A stretch of 34,092 nucleotides of DNA. Source: Desulfurococcales archaeon. GTDB taxonomy: Archaea; Thermoproteota; Thermoprotei_A; Sulfolobales; NBVN01. The stretch's first letter is position 1; each line of letters opens with the position of its first letter. The position numbers were made by a program, and so were the translations under genes. Location of the stretch: assembly GCA_015521295.1 (NCBI GenBank), contig WAOL01000022.1, positions 1 through 34,092 of the forward strand. Reading direction: 5' to 3'. Positions 1 through 11,212 of this stretch are shown in pieces. The notes beneath the pieces are model-generated. The model searched no databases and was not told where the DNA came from. It saw only the letters and a list, made by a program, of their open reading frames with translations.

Positions 1-12
1 ACAGAAGACTGC

Positions 13-549
13 GTGAAGCTTGCGGAAATCTATCATATGTTGTCGCCCGTGCGTGTAGCCGTACTTAGGGATCTAGGAAGGCTGCGTGTGGAGGGAGGGT
101 GGGAGACCTATCAACGTGGTGATGAGGCTGGGATACCTTACTGGATGGCTACCTTTTTTGAGAAGCGAGGTGATGTTGAGGTTAGGGAACCTAAGCTGAC
201 GGACACTGACATAGGCAAGTACCTGATGATAGAGCGTAGGATGAAAGGGAGTTCCTTCCACCCACTAAAGGAGCGATTCTACTTAGAAGCTAGAGAACTA
301 ATAAGGAGACTTAAGGAGGAAGGAAGAGAGAACCCAGAGAACATCATGAAGGCGGTTAAGGTTGAGGGAAACCTAAGCGACATAGTCCGAATAAGGTTAA
401 GGAAAATACTGAATGCCGCATTCCTAAGCACTAAGATAGACGAGATAATAGAGAGGCTACTGCCAGAGGAAAGGGGGCTTCTTCTAGAACTCAGTGCGGT
501 AATCCAAAGATGGTTTGATGGGGTGACGAAGGTTGACCAGCAGTATTAA
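13..549 (+). CDS. gins23: GINS complex subunit, Gins23-like
   Basis: 178-aa ORF with GINS-like core (IPYWMATFFEKRGDVEV), immediately upstream of and overlapping mcm, as known for crenarchaeal gins23-mcm. Confidence 0.75.
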   Translation: MKLAEIYHMLSPVRVAVLRDLGRLRVEGGWETYQRGDEAGIPYWMATFFEKRGDVEVREPKLTDTDIGKYLMIERRMKGSSFHPLKERFYLEARELIRRLKEEGRENPENIMKAVKVEGNLSDIVRIRLRKILNAAFLSTKIDEIIERLLPEERGLLLELSAVIQRWFDGVTKVDQQY

Positions 550-2686
550 CTTAGAGGAGCTCACGAAGGAGGAGGAAATAAGCTCTCTCCAAGCACTTTT
601 CACAGACTTTCTTAGGAATTTCCGAGATAGTAGAGGGAAGTTCAAGTACAGGGAACGAGTAAGGGAGATGATACTTCGGGAATCAAAATCCTTGACAGTG
701 GATTATGAGGACCTAATATCCTACGACCCTCACCTAGCGGACATAATTGAGGAGAGTCCTGACGAGGCATTCCCAGCATTTAGTGAAAGCATCAGGGCAC
801 TAGTAAGGGACGAGAACCCCGAGTATGCTGACAAAGTCTTCAAGTTCTACGCCAGGCTAAGCGGGTGGGTGAAGTCCACACCAATACGACACATTAGGAG
901 CGAGCACATAAACAAGTTAGTTATGATTGAAGGAATCATAGTTCGAAGCACTCCCCCACGACATAAGCTTTACAAAGCAACATACCTCCACATACTTCCT
1001 ACTGGAGAGCAACACGAGTTTGAATGGCCTCCAGGAGAAGGGGAAGAGATGGGGGACGAACTTGAGAAACCCACCTACTGCCCCGAATGCATTGCGGCGT
1101 ACGAGGAGGAGTTAGAGGAAGGGAGCGCTAGGAGAAGGCAGCGCGGCATATTTAAACTCCTTCCCGAGAAGTCAAAGTACCGCGACTGGCAATTAGTTGT
1201 TGTTCAGGAAAGGCCCGAGGAAATACCTGCTGGCCAGATACCTCGATCCATTGAAGTTGTCTTGGTGGATGACTTAGTCGACGTGGCCAGGCCCGGTGAT
1301 AGGGTCTCCGTTATAGGGATCGTCAGACTATCTAGGAGTAAGAAGCCCTCGAAACCAATATTCTCTTGCTACATAGAGGCAAACAACGTCATCGTCGCGC
1401 AGAGATTCCTAGAGGAATTAAAGTTAAGCCCTGAAGATGAGGAGAAGATACTCTCACTGTCCCGCGATCCCCTCATACGAAGGAAAATCATAGCGAGCAT
1501 AGCTCCCACCATCTACGGCATGTGGGACATAAAGGAGGCCGTAGCCCTTCAACTATTCGGAGGGATATCTAAGGAAGCCCCAGACGGGACTAAGATACGG
1601 GGCGAAATACACGTACTCCTACTCGGTGATCCTGGAACCGCAAAAAGTCAGATACTTCAGTATGTTGCTAGGATAGCGCCTCGAGGAATATACACTACCG
1701 GTAAGGGGAGCTCGGCCGCCGGACTCACCGCTGCCGTCATCAGGGATAAGCAAACAGGAGAGTATTTCCTAGAAGCTGGTGCCATGGTCCTCGGTGATGG
1801 CGGCGTCGTGGCCATAGACGAGATAGATAAGATGCGTGAGGAAGACAGGGTAGCGATACATGAGGCCATGGAGCAGGGCACGGTCAGCATAGCTAAGGCC
1901 GGTATCGTCGCACGCCTCAATGCGCGAGCATCAGTACTAGCCGCAGGGAACCCCAAGCGCGGGCGCTACGAGCCGGAACTGGGGCTCGCCGGGAACATAA
2001 ACCTTCCGATCACCATATTATCGAGGTTTGACTTGATTTTCATTCTGAAGGACGTGGCAGAGATAAAGCACGACGAATCCCTAGTTCGCTATGTGCTCAG
2101 AACGCATGAGAGACACGGGTCCGTGACCCCGGAGATACCGCCCGACCTACTTAGAAAGTACATCGCCTATGCCAGGAAGAACGTGAAACCCGTTCTCACT
2201 AGGGAGGCTCAAGAGATAATTAAGGAATACTATATAGAGCTCCGCAAGAAGAGTGCTGAGAACCCGAAAGCGCCCCTAGCGATAACTACAAGGCAACTAG
2301 AGGCGCTAGTGCGTCTAGCGGAGGCGCATGCGAGAATGGCCCTCAAGAACAAGGTTGAGGCGGAGGACGCTGCGGAGGCTGTGAGGCTCATGAATACCGT
2401 CCTACAGAAGGTAGGCATGGATGTTGAGACCGGGACCTTAGACATAGATACAATAATGGTTGGGAAGCCTAGGAGCCTGCAGGAGAAGGAAATAGCGTTA
2501 CTTAACCTAATCAGGGAATTAGCGAAGGAATCGGACCTGGGATGTGTTAGGAGGAAGTACTTAAAGGCTAAGGCACTGGAGTTAGGCATAGTTGACGAGA
2601 AGACCTTCGATAGGCTCTTAGCAAGCCTCAGGAGAACCGGGGACATCTACGAGAAACGTGCCTTATGTTATGCACCAACGGATTAG
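533..2686 (+). CDS. mcm: Replicative minichromosome maintenance helicase MCM
   Basis: 717 aa, TTG start overlapping the upstream ORF; Walker A GDPGTAKS, Walker B VVAIDEIDKM, arginine finger LSRFDLIF, C-terminal winged-helix region. Confidence 0.97.
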   Translation: MTSSINLEELTKEEEISSLQALFTDFLRNFRDSRGKFKYRERVREMILRESKSLTVDYEDLISYDPHLADIIEESPDEAFPAFSESIRALVRDENPEYADKVFKFYARLSGWVKSTPIRHIRSEHINKLVMIEGIIVRSTPPRHKLYKATYLHILPTGEQHEFEWPPGEGEEMGDELEKPTYCPECIAAYEEELEEGSARRRQRGIFKLLPEKSKYRDWQLVVVQERPEEIPAGQIPRSIEVVLVDDLVDVARPGDRVSVIGIVRLSRSKKPSKPIFSCYIEANNVIVAQRFLEELKLSPEDEEKILSLSRDPLIRRKIIASIAPTIYGMWDIKEAVALQLFGGISKEAPDGTKIRGEIHVLLLGDPGTAKSQILQYVARIAPRGIYTTGKGSSAAGLTAAVIRDKQTGEYFLEAGAMVLGDGGVVAIDEIDKMREEDRVAIHEAMEQGTVSIAKAGIVARLNARASVLAAGNPKRGRYEPELGLAGNINLPITILSRFDLIFILKDVAEIKHDESLVRYVLRTHERHGSVTPEIPPDLLRKYIAYARKNVKPVLTREAQEIIKEYYIELRKKSAENPKAPLAITTRQLEALVRLAEAHARMALKNKVEAEDAAEAVRLMNTVLQKVGMDVETGTLDIDTIMVGKPRSLQEKEIALLNLIRELAKESDLGCVRRKYLKAKALELGIVDEKTFDRLLASLRRTGDIYEKRALCYAPTD

Positions 2687-2746
2687 CGTTGACGGCAATA
2701 TACAAGCTTAATAAGCCGAACAAACCCTCTCTACTGGGTCGGGATA

Positions 2747-2986
2747 ATGTGTGAGCTAGTGGTGCGCCTCAGCAGCGGTAAGGAAATACCGATCGATGAG
2801 ACAACACTGTCCATAGTTTACAAATACGTAAGGTCAGTATACACGCTGGAGATGCTGGCTAGGGACCTAGGACTCGACAGCTGGGAGGAAGCGTACGAAT
2901 TCATTAAGAGACTCCCGGCGTGGATAGCGTGGACACCATCATCGTTCTTCGAGTACACGAAGCGCAGGATCTGCGGCGAGAGTTAA
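2747..2986 (+). CDS. Small conserved-looking hypothetical protein (79 aa)
   Basis: ORF preceded by TATA-like cttaataag (about 2707-2715); stop codon directly abuts the next ATG. Confidence 0.6.
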   Translation: MCELVVRLSSGKEIPIDETTLSIVYKYVRSVYTLEMLARDLGLDSWEEAYEFIKRLPAWIAWTPSSFFEYTKRRICGES

Positions 2987-3508
2987 ATGACGACACCTTG
3001 TGGAGACAGAAACACGTACGTACTAACGGTAAGGTACGGGAAAGAAAGACTAGCGGAACTTGAAGTGGGCGACGCTCTTTTCCCCGCCGATCCAAGCGTC
3101 AAGATAGAGGGAACTGCTTTCGGCGGTGTTTTAGTGCTTTGCACTACATTGCAATTCGACGAACTACTCAATGCTCTGCTAGCATTTCCACCAACAACCC
3201 TCGAGCGCGTAGTTCCAATCATGACGTGCTGTGATACGGATAAGGACGACGTTATAAGATGTATTATCGGCATAGTGGTGAGGAGGAGGTTAAGGTATAG
3301 TGAAGTGCGGTTCGGTAGACGCGGATGCTTGAGTAAGGGTCAGCTTAGGCTACTTGAGAGGAAACTACGTGAGCTCTCAACACCCTATTCAGGCAATACC
3401 CTACTTGTTGAACCACTAGATAATGTAGTATGTATTGGAATTGTCAAGGATGCTATGGATAAATCATTTAAAGAAAAAGTAATGAAAATTCAACCTTACA
3501 GGAGGTAG
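2987..3508 (+). CDS. Possible stand-alone THUMP-like domain protein
   Basis: 173 aa; [32 protein letters not shown] followed by [19 protein letters not shown] resembles THUMP-type fold segments; starts immediately after the 79-aa ORF. Confidence 0.5.
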   Translation: MTTPCGDRNTYVLTVRYGKERLAELEVGDALFPADPSVKIEGTAFGGVLVLCTTLQFDELLNALLAFPPTTLERVVPIMTCCDTDKDDVIRCIIGIVVRRRLRYSEVRFGRRGCLSKGQLRLLERKLRELSTPYSGNTLLVEPLDNVVCIGIVKDAMDKSFKEKVMKIQPYRR

Positions 3509-3517
3509 GGTCTCATG

Positions 3518-3558
3518 CATTACTAATCAAGAATGATCAACCAACTTTTTTAGTAATG
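3518..3558. repeat. 9-bp perfect inverted repeat CATTACTAA...TTAGTAATG, 23-nt loop
   Basis: Read directly: 3518-3526 and 3550-3558, intergenic, T6 run at the loop/right-arm boundary. Confidence 0.8.
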
Positions 3559-3585
3559 TACCGTATTGATAAGGAGGGAGGGCTT

Positions 3586-4080
3586 ATGGGTGAACTAAAG
3601 AAGATAGAGGTTATTGACATCCCCGTACCTGAAGGAACTAACGTAATAGTGGGGCACACTCACTTCATTAAGAGCGTTGAGGATCTCTACGAAACGCTAG
3701 TGACATCCTCAACTTCCATTAAATTTGGCATAGGCTTTGTCGAGGCGAGCGGGGCAAGGCTAGTACGCTCGGATGGCAACGACCCTGAACTCATTAAGCT
3801 AGCGGAGGAGGCAGCACTGAAGATAGGGGCGGGGCATACGTTCGTCATATATTTAAGGAACGCGTGGCCAATAAACGTCCTTAATGCCGTGAAGATGGTG
3901 CAGGAAGTGTGCCGTATCTACACGGCAACGGCTAATCCCTTGCAGGTAGTAGTCGCTGAGACGGATCAGGGGCGGGCCGTCCTCGGCGTTGTCGACGGAT
4001 ATACGCCGCTTGGTGTGGAGGACGAGAACGCGAAGAAGGAAAGACACGAGTTCCTTAGGAAGATAGGGTACAAGCGTTAG
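3586..4080 (+). CDS. Adenosine-specific kinase (DUF355 / PF04008 family)
   Basis: ORF extends to 3556 but [38 protein letters not shown] at 3586 follows a strong SD (aaggagggagg); sequence typical of the adenosine-specific kinase family. Confidence 0.9.
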   Translation: MGELKKIEVIDIPVPEGTNVIVGHTHFIKSVEDLYETLVTSSTSIKFGIGFVEASGARLVRSDGNDPELIKLAEEAALKIGAGHTFVIYLRNAWPINVLNAVKMVQEVCRIYTATANPLQVVVAETDQGRAVLGVVDGYTPLGVEDENAKKERHEFLRKIGYKR

Positions 4081-4092
4081 GGGTTTTCTTGA

Positions 4093-4782
4093 ATGGGTGA
4101 ATACTTATTCAAGTGTCTAGAGCGGTTGGACAAGGTTTTTGACGGGAAAGTACTCCTTACTGTACTTAAGGAAGCGATTTCGAAGACTGTAAAAATACGG
4201 GGTGACCTAGACACTAACCGCATACCAGAGAGCAGAATTAAAAGAATAATCAGTAATTCCTTCAGTGGAGCTAAGTGCGACTACGTACTACTGCTTGATA
4301 ATGAAGGTAAGACCGAGATACTTGTGCCTGTGAGCGATGCCGCAGTAACTGCCAGAACAGTGATTTTCCCTCGAATAGCTAGGTTGAAGGGAATGCAGCT
4401 CCTTAAGAAGCAAGAGAGGGTAGAGTTAGAGGCTAATGCTGTCTTCTCACGATCGCTGATTAACGAGAACGTGAACGTTGATGACTCCTACTACGTGTTC
4501 GAGGGACGCGTCGGTTTAGTGGAACCGCATAGTGATGCAGTAGCCGTGAGGATACTTACGGATAAAGGAACGAGAGTTATATTGAATGGCGAGCACGTAG
4601 AGAAAATCAGGAAGGAGAGCATAGAGCTTCTCAAACCACAGCCCCTCCACCAACGCGCCGCAGTTAAGAAGGTAACTAAGAAAGGGAGGAAAACTAAAAG
4701 GAGGAAAGCATCGAAGAAGAGAAAACCTAGAAGAAAAACAAGGACTCGAAGGAAAAAGCGGACCTCAAAGAAGAAGCGCTAG
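4093..4782 (+). CDS. Hypothetical protein with about 40-residue Lys/Arg-rich C-terminal tail
   Basis: 229 aa; tail AVKKVTKKGRKTKRRKASKKRKPRRKTRTRRKKRTSKKKR; no recognised family for the N-terminal part. Confidence 0.75.
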   Translation: MGEYLFKCLERLDKVFDGKVLLTVLKEAISKTVKIRGDLDTNRIPESRIKRIISNSFSGAKCDYVLLLDNEGKTEILVPVSDAAVTARTVIFPRIARLKGMQLLKKQERVELEANAVFSRSLINENVNVDDSYYVFEGRVGLVEPHSDAVAVRILTDKGTRVILNGEHVEKIRKESIELLKPQPLHQRAAVKKVTKKGRKTKRRKASKKRKPRRKTRTRRKKRTSKKKR

Positions 4783-5700
4783 TATGGCTTTCTGAGCGTG
4801 CAACCTGTTCTCTGCCTGATCCCACACTACTGATTGTGGGCCATCTATAACCTCATCCGTTACTTCCATCCCCCTATGTGCCGGTAGGCAGTGCATGAAT
4901 ATTGCATCGCTTTTCGCTAGGCTCATTAATTCAGGTGTTACCCTGAACCTGCTCAAGTCCTTGATGCGTTTCTCACGCTCAGCTTCCTGCCCCATACTCA
5001 CCCATACATCGGTGTAGACCACGTCAGCACCCTTCACGGCGTCTTCAGGGCTCCTTAGCACCTCTATGCTGGCACCGGTCCTGTTGGCGTCCTCCATAGC
5101 TAACTTCATGATCTCAGGATCTGGATCATAGCCTTCGGCTGTGCCGATCTTTATGTTAATCCCTAGCTTAGCTGAAGCTAGTAATAGGGAATGGAGGACA
5201 TTGTCGCCCCCGTCACCCACGAAGGCTATGGTGAGGCCGGCTAATCTCCCCTTCTTCTCAAGTATCGTTAGCATGTCGCCGATTATCTGGCACGGATGTT
5301 CTTTATCACTTAAGGCATTAATCACCGGAATAGTCGCGTACTTAGCTAACTCAACTAGGTCGCCGTGGTTGTACACCCTAGCAACTACTCCGTCGACGTA
5401 CCTACTGAGAACCCTTGCGGTGTCCGCTATGGTTTCACCTCGTCCCAGCTGCATTTCCTTCCAACCCAGTGATATGACGTAACCACCTAGCTGCACCATT
5501 GCTTGCTCGAAGCTTATTCTGGTTCGGGTGCTTGGCTTCTGAAATATCATCAGGAGGGTCTTCCCCCTCAATACAGGGATTATCCTCTCACCAGCGTAGA
5601 ATCTTCTCTTGAAGTCGAGGGCTGTCTGAATAATGAATTGAAGTTCCTCCGAATTTAGGTCAGCTATGGATATTAAGTCTCTCCCATGAAGGGACTTCAC
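4765..5700 (-). CDS. argF: Ornithine carbamoyltransferase
   Basis: 311 aa, GTG start; motifs KPSTRTRISFE, HPCQIIGD, MHCLPAHRG. Confidence 0.96.
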   Translation of the reverse strand: MKSLHGRDLISIADLNSEELQFIIQTALDFKRRFYAGERIIPVLRGKTLLMIFQKPSTRTRISFEQAMVQLGGYVISLGWKEMQLGRGETIADTARVLSRYVDGVVARVYNHGDLVELAKYATIPVINALSDKEHPCQIIGDMLTILEKKGRLAGLTIAFVGDGGDNVLHSLLLASAKLGINIKIGTAEGYDPDPEIMKLAMEDANRTGASIEVLRSPEDAVKGADVVYTDVWVSMGQEAEREKRIKDLSRFRVTPELMSLAKSDAIFMHCLPAHRGMEVTDEVIDGPQSVVWDQAENRLHAQKAILALLL

Positions 5701-5705
5701 GTTTC

Positions 5706-5721
5706 TCCCTAGTGCTAGGGA
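5706..5721. promoter_or_regulatory. 16-bp palindrome TCCCTAG-tg-CTAGGGA near predicted argF transcription start
   Basis: Perfect 7-bp arms; about 26 nt downstream of minus-strand TATA-like GTTTATTACG (5740-5731). Confidence 0.5.
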
Positions 5722-5767
5722 CGCGGCTACCGTAATAAACGTTAAACAAGGTAACGCAATATATTAA

Positions 5768-6412
5768 GTGTGCCCTGCAATGGACGCCGTGAGAATCATT
5801 GCTGAGATAGCAATGCCGCGCCGGAAGGTTAAACCCAATTTCACTCCATACCATGTAATCAAGGCACTCATGATAATTAGCAAGGGCCATGTAGGTCGCC
5901 CTAAGCTACGGGAGGAACTTAGGTTAGGGGACGCCAGCACAAGAACCCTGCTCAAACGCCTTAGGGAAGCCAAATTGATAAAGTCGTTCCGCCCAACCGG
6001 AACCGAGCTAACAGAGAAGGGGCGTGAAGTTCTCAAGGAAGTATTAAGTAGTTTAGTGGTGCTCGGGGAGGTACCGCACGGTAATATTTGCAGTAACTGC
6101 GTCACCTCAGCGGTAGTTTTGAGGAATGCTACAAACCTCCTTAGAAGAATGGGGGTAGTAAGAGTTAGGGATCTAGTAGTTAAGGAGGGGGCGGATGGGG
6201 CATTAGTACTGCGGGTAGGTCCCGGCGGAAGGATCCTGATGCCCGTGCAGAATGGAGAGGTACCTTTCACAGACTCACTGATCTTAAATATAAAGGGAAA
6301 AGCCTCATTGAGGAAGGACGATGTGATACTTGTCGCTATGTGTAGCCCTCATGATGAGTCTTGTACTGAACATGTAGTGAATGCTGCTATCGCAGCACTC
6401 GAGCGAGGTTAG
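5768..6412 (+). CDS. DUF4443-like HTH-domain protein
   Basis: N-terminal wHTH (GHVGRPKLREELRLGDASTRTLLKRLREAKLIKS), C-terminal domain with CSPHDESC; alternative starts 5780, 5789, 5813. Confidence 0.75.
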   Translation: MCPAMDAVRIIAEIAMPRRKVKPNFTPYHVIKALMIISKGHVGRPKLREELRLGDASTRTLLKRLREAKLIKSFRPTGTELTEKGREVLKEVLSSLVVLGEVPHGNICSNCVTSAVVLRNATNLLRRMGVVRVRDLVVKEGADGALVLRVGPGGRILMPVQNGEVPFTDSLILNIKGKASLRKDDVILVAMCSPHDESCTEHVVNAAIAALERG

Positions 6413-6416
6413 TGAG

Positions 6417-7112
6417 ATGCGTAAGGCCGTGGCCCTTTACACGGGCGGGAAAGATTCTCACTACGCGATAATTAAGGCCTTAGAGAAGGGCATTGTGACT
6501 ACCTGCCTAGTAATAGTGAGGGCCGGCAGGGAGGACTCCTGGATGTTCCACACCGTGAACATCGACCGGGCGATTCTCCATGCCAAGTTAATGGGTATGC
6601 CTTACGTAACGGTGCAGGTAAGCGGCGCGAAGGAAATCGAAGTCGAAGAACTTAAGCACGTATTAGAAACTCAAGCCGTAATGCGCACCGATGAAGTCGG
6701 GTACTTAGTAACTGGTGCTGTAGCCTCGAGGTACCAAAAGGAGCGTGTTGACGCGCTGGCAGAGGAACTAGGTTTAAAGCACTATGCCCCCCTATGGGGC
6801 GCTGATCAAGGTAAGCTATTCCTTGAAGAAGTAAGCACCTTAGGTTTCCTGATAACAGCTGTTCAAGCATACGGCTTAAGTGGTGAGTTGTTAGGCAAGC
6901 CCATAACCCCCAGTTTCGCAGTAAAGTTACTCTCTAGGTTTAAGCGATATTCCATAAGCCCCGTAGGGGAAGGCGGTGAGTTCGAAACATTCGTTATCTC
7001 TTCACCAATGTTTAGGGGAAGATCCATAGCCATACGTAAGGCCTCAATGACGTGGAACCCGAACACCTTCACAGGGTACTACGTGATTGAGGATGTTGGG
7101 ATCTTACCTTAA
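6417..7112 (+). CDS. Diphthine--ammonia ligase family PP-loop ATPase (DUF71)
   Basis: PP-loop YTGGKDSHYA near the N-terminus and EVGYLVTGAVAS / GEGGEFETFV motifs; ATG 6417 four nt after the previous stop. Confidence 0.85.
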   Translation: MRKAVALYTGGKDSHYAIIKALEKGIVTTCLVIVRAGREDSWMFHTVNIDRAILHAKLMGMPYVTVQVSGAKEIEVEELKHVLETQAVMRTDEVGYLVTGAVASRYQKERVDALAEELGLKHYAPLWGADQGKLFLEEVSTLGFLITAVQAYGLSGELLGKPITPSFAVKLLSRFKRYSISPVGEGGEFETFVISSPMFRGRSIAIRKASMTWNPNTFTGYYVIEDVGILP

Positions 7113-7130
7113 AATTTAGAAGGAGGGCAC

Positions 7131-8186
7131 CTACTTCTTAAACCACGCATCCAATCCCTTGATCCGTGCCCTTATGTTCTCCCTGTATGCCTTCCTTAGT
7201 CTTTCATACGCGTTCTTAACCCGCTCAGGAGAGAAGTCATGCTCCTTCACGAGTATCTCCATTAATTCCTCTAGGTTTGGCTCACGCCACTCAACCTTGT
7301 ACTCGTCCGTGACTGGTGGGTTAAGGAATAATTCCTTGATCTTCTCAGGTGGTACGGGGAAGGACGCGCCTGGAAGAGCCTTAAGCGCCTTCTCCAGCGT
7401 TCCGTATGTGCGTATTAAGCGATACGCTGTCTTAGGCCCCACCCCCTTAACACCCGAAGGGTTGTAGTCTGTCCCTAGCAATATCGCTATGTCTATTAGT
7501 TGCTCCCTCGTGAGGTTAAGTACCTTCAGTAGCGTGTTAAGCTCTATGATCTCCGGCTTTATTTCTACGTAGACGTTCTTACGCGGTAATTTCCTCCTTC
7601 CTGAGATTGCTAAGTTCCTGAGCAACCGAGGTGCGCCGAAGAGTAGTGAGTCGTAGTCTTGTGAGGCAGCTGCCCAAGCATCACCTTTCTTAGCCAGGTA
7701 TGCTGCCTGAGCCTCTCCCTCGGAAGGGGCTTGAACCCACGGGACACCCATAGCGTTAAGCAGTTTCTTCGCATCCTCAACCATTTCATTTGTTAACCTG
7801 GATGACATCTGCGCATATCTTCTGGCTGCCTCTAAGTCACCCTTACTAAGCGCTTCAGCGTACTTCTTCGCCGCCTCCTCCCTCACACTCATTCTCTCAG
7901 CTATTTCCTTAGCCTTCAGCTCCGGTGGCTTGCCGTCAAACACGTAGACAGGCTTTACCCCTGCTTCCATGAAGTTAATTGTCCTGTAGAAGAGCCCGCT
8001 TAAGTGGCTGGTTACTCTTCCCTGCCTATCCTTTAAGGGGGTCCCGTCAGGTTGCCTTATTGCCGCAAGAAACTGGTATAGCGCATTGTACGCATCTATA
8101 GCCACCACCTTCCCTTTGAGTTCCCTTAGGTCCCCTACAACACGTACTGCTTCCTGCGGTATAAGTTCCTTTAAGTTCACACCCAA
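7131..8186 (-). CDS. fen: Flap endonuclease FEN-1
   Basis: [79 protein letters not shown] at 8186 preferred to 8189 because it yields MGV. Confidence 0.96.
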   Translation of the reverse strand: MGVNLKELIPQEAVRVVGDLRELKGKVVAIDAYNALYQFLAAIRQPDGTPLKDRQGRVTSHLSGLFYRTINFMEAGVKPVYVFDGKPPELKAKEIAERMSVREEAAKKYAEALSKGDLEAARRYAQMSSRLTNEMVEDAKKLLNAMGVPWVQAPSEGEAQAAYLAKKGDAWAAASQDYDSLLFGAPRLLRNLAISGRRKLPRKNVYVEIKPEIIELNTLLKVLNLTREQLIDIAILLGTDYNPSGVKGVGPKTAYRLIRTYGTLEKALKALPGASFPVPPEKIKELFLNPPVTDEYKVEWREPNLEELMEILVKEHDFSPERVKNAYERLRKAYRENIRARIKGLDAWFKK

Positions 8187-8269
8187 CAACTGTCCCCATA
8201 TACCTAAACCTCATGGACATAGTTAAGTATTGCAACTCACCACCGGATTGTTTTTAAGGCCACCTACTT

Positions 8270-8282
8270 ACCTATGATAGGT
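8270..8282. promoter_or_regulatory. 13-bp palindrome ACCTAT-G-ATAGGT at predicted TSS
   Basis: Perfect 6-1-6 palindrome; TATA-like tttttaagg at 8251-8259. Confidence 0.35.
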
Positions 8283-8283
8283 C

Positions 8284-8505
8284 GTGAGCATGAGTCAAGC
8301 AAGCGAGCAGGGTAGGGGTCCGGTGATAGTTGAGGCTTCAACACCACCGATATGCAGTAGTTGTGGTAGGGTAGTTCCTCCCGGCGAGAAGGCCGTTAAG
8401 TTCTACTGCCCGAATTGCGGCACGATACTGATCTGGAGATGTAGGAAGTGCAGGGAACTAGTGATACCGTATAAGTGCCCGAACTGTGGTTTTGAAGGTC
8501 CTTAA
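8284..8505 (+). CDS. Small Zn-ribbon protein (predicted RNA-binding/translation-associated)
   Basis: CSSCG...CPNCG...CRKC...CPNCG pattern; immediately upstream of aEF-1beta; ATG alternative at 8290. Confidence 0.88.
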   Translation: MSMSQASEQGRGPVIVEASTPPICSSCGRVVPPGEKAVKFYCPNCGTILIWRCRKCRELVIPYKCPNCGFEGP

Positions 8506-8517
8506 GAGGTGAGTTAC

Positions 8518-8796
8518 ATGGCTAAAGTATTGGTTGCATTAAGGGTAAATCCCTCAGACGAGAACGTGGATCTCGACAAGTTAGTTGAGAAGGTAAAGAA
8601 GAACCTGCCTAAGGATTTCGAGATAGTAAAGCATGAGAAGACCTACATAGCATTCGGGCTCTATGCACTAAGGTTGTATGTGATAATGCCAGAGGAATTT
8701 GAAGGCGGGACTGAGAAGCTAGAGGACTACCTAAAGGGCATTGAAGACATATCTTCAGTAGACATAGAGTACGTCACTAGAACAGAAGCGTTCTAG
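8518..8796 (+). CDS. Translation elongation factor 1-beta (aEF-1B)
   Basis: MAKVLVALRVNPSDENVDLDKLVEKVKKNLP...IAFGLYALRLYVIMPEEFEGGTEKLEDYL is characteristic of archaeal EF-1beta. Confidence 0.93.
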   Translation: MAKVLVALRVNPSDENVDLDKLVEKVKKNLPKDFEIVKHEKTYIAFGLYALRLYVIMPEEFEGGTEKLEDYLKGIEDISSVDIEYVTRTEAF

Positions 8797-8808
8797 AAAA
8801 ATAAATCG

Positions 8809-8849
8809 TTTTTAGGCTAGAGCGGTTGCTTAGGTCACTAGCCTTAAAA
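8809..8849. repeat. Imperfect 12-bp inverted repeat, 17-nt loop
   Basis: tttttAGGCTAG (8809-8820) pairs with CTAGCCTtaaaa (8838-8849) with one mismatch. Confidence 0.7.
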
Positions 8850-8954
8850 CCTGTAGGACATATTAGCAGGTATTAACTGTGCCTCCTTAGATTAGCTTGA
8901 GGATAACCAACAATCCCTATAAGCTCTAGAACTACAATCGAGCTTAGGTAGTGA

Positions 8955-11165
<2,211 letters not shown>

Positions 11166-11212
11166 CGTAACAATAACATCTTTAAGGCTTGGTGGCAGAG
11201 GTGTAGCGGAGG

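Noticed and set aside
5764-6270. 168-aa minus-strand ORF opposite the DUF4443-like gene
   Set aside because: The opposite strand encodes a coherent HTH protein; this translation lacks domain character.
6350-6400. ATGATGA...CTGA...GTGAATG, C/D sRNA-like boxes
   Set aside because: Inside the coding end of the DUF4443-like gene; guide spacing only 8 nt and no terminal D box.
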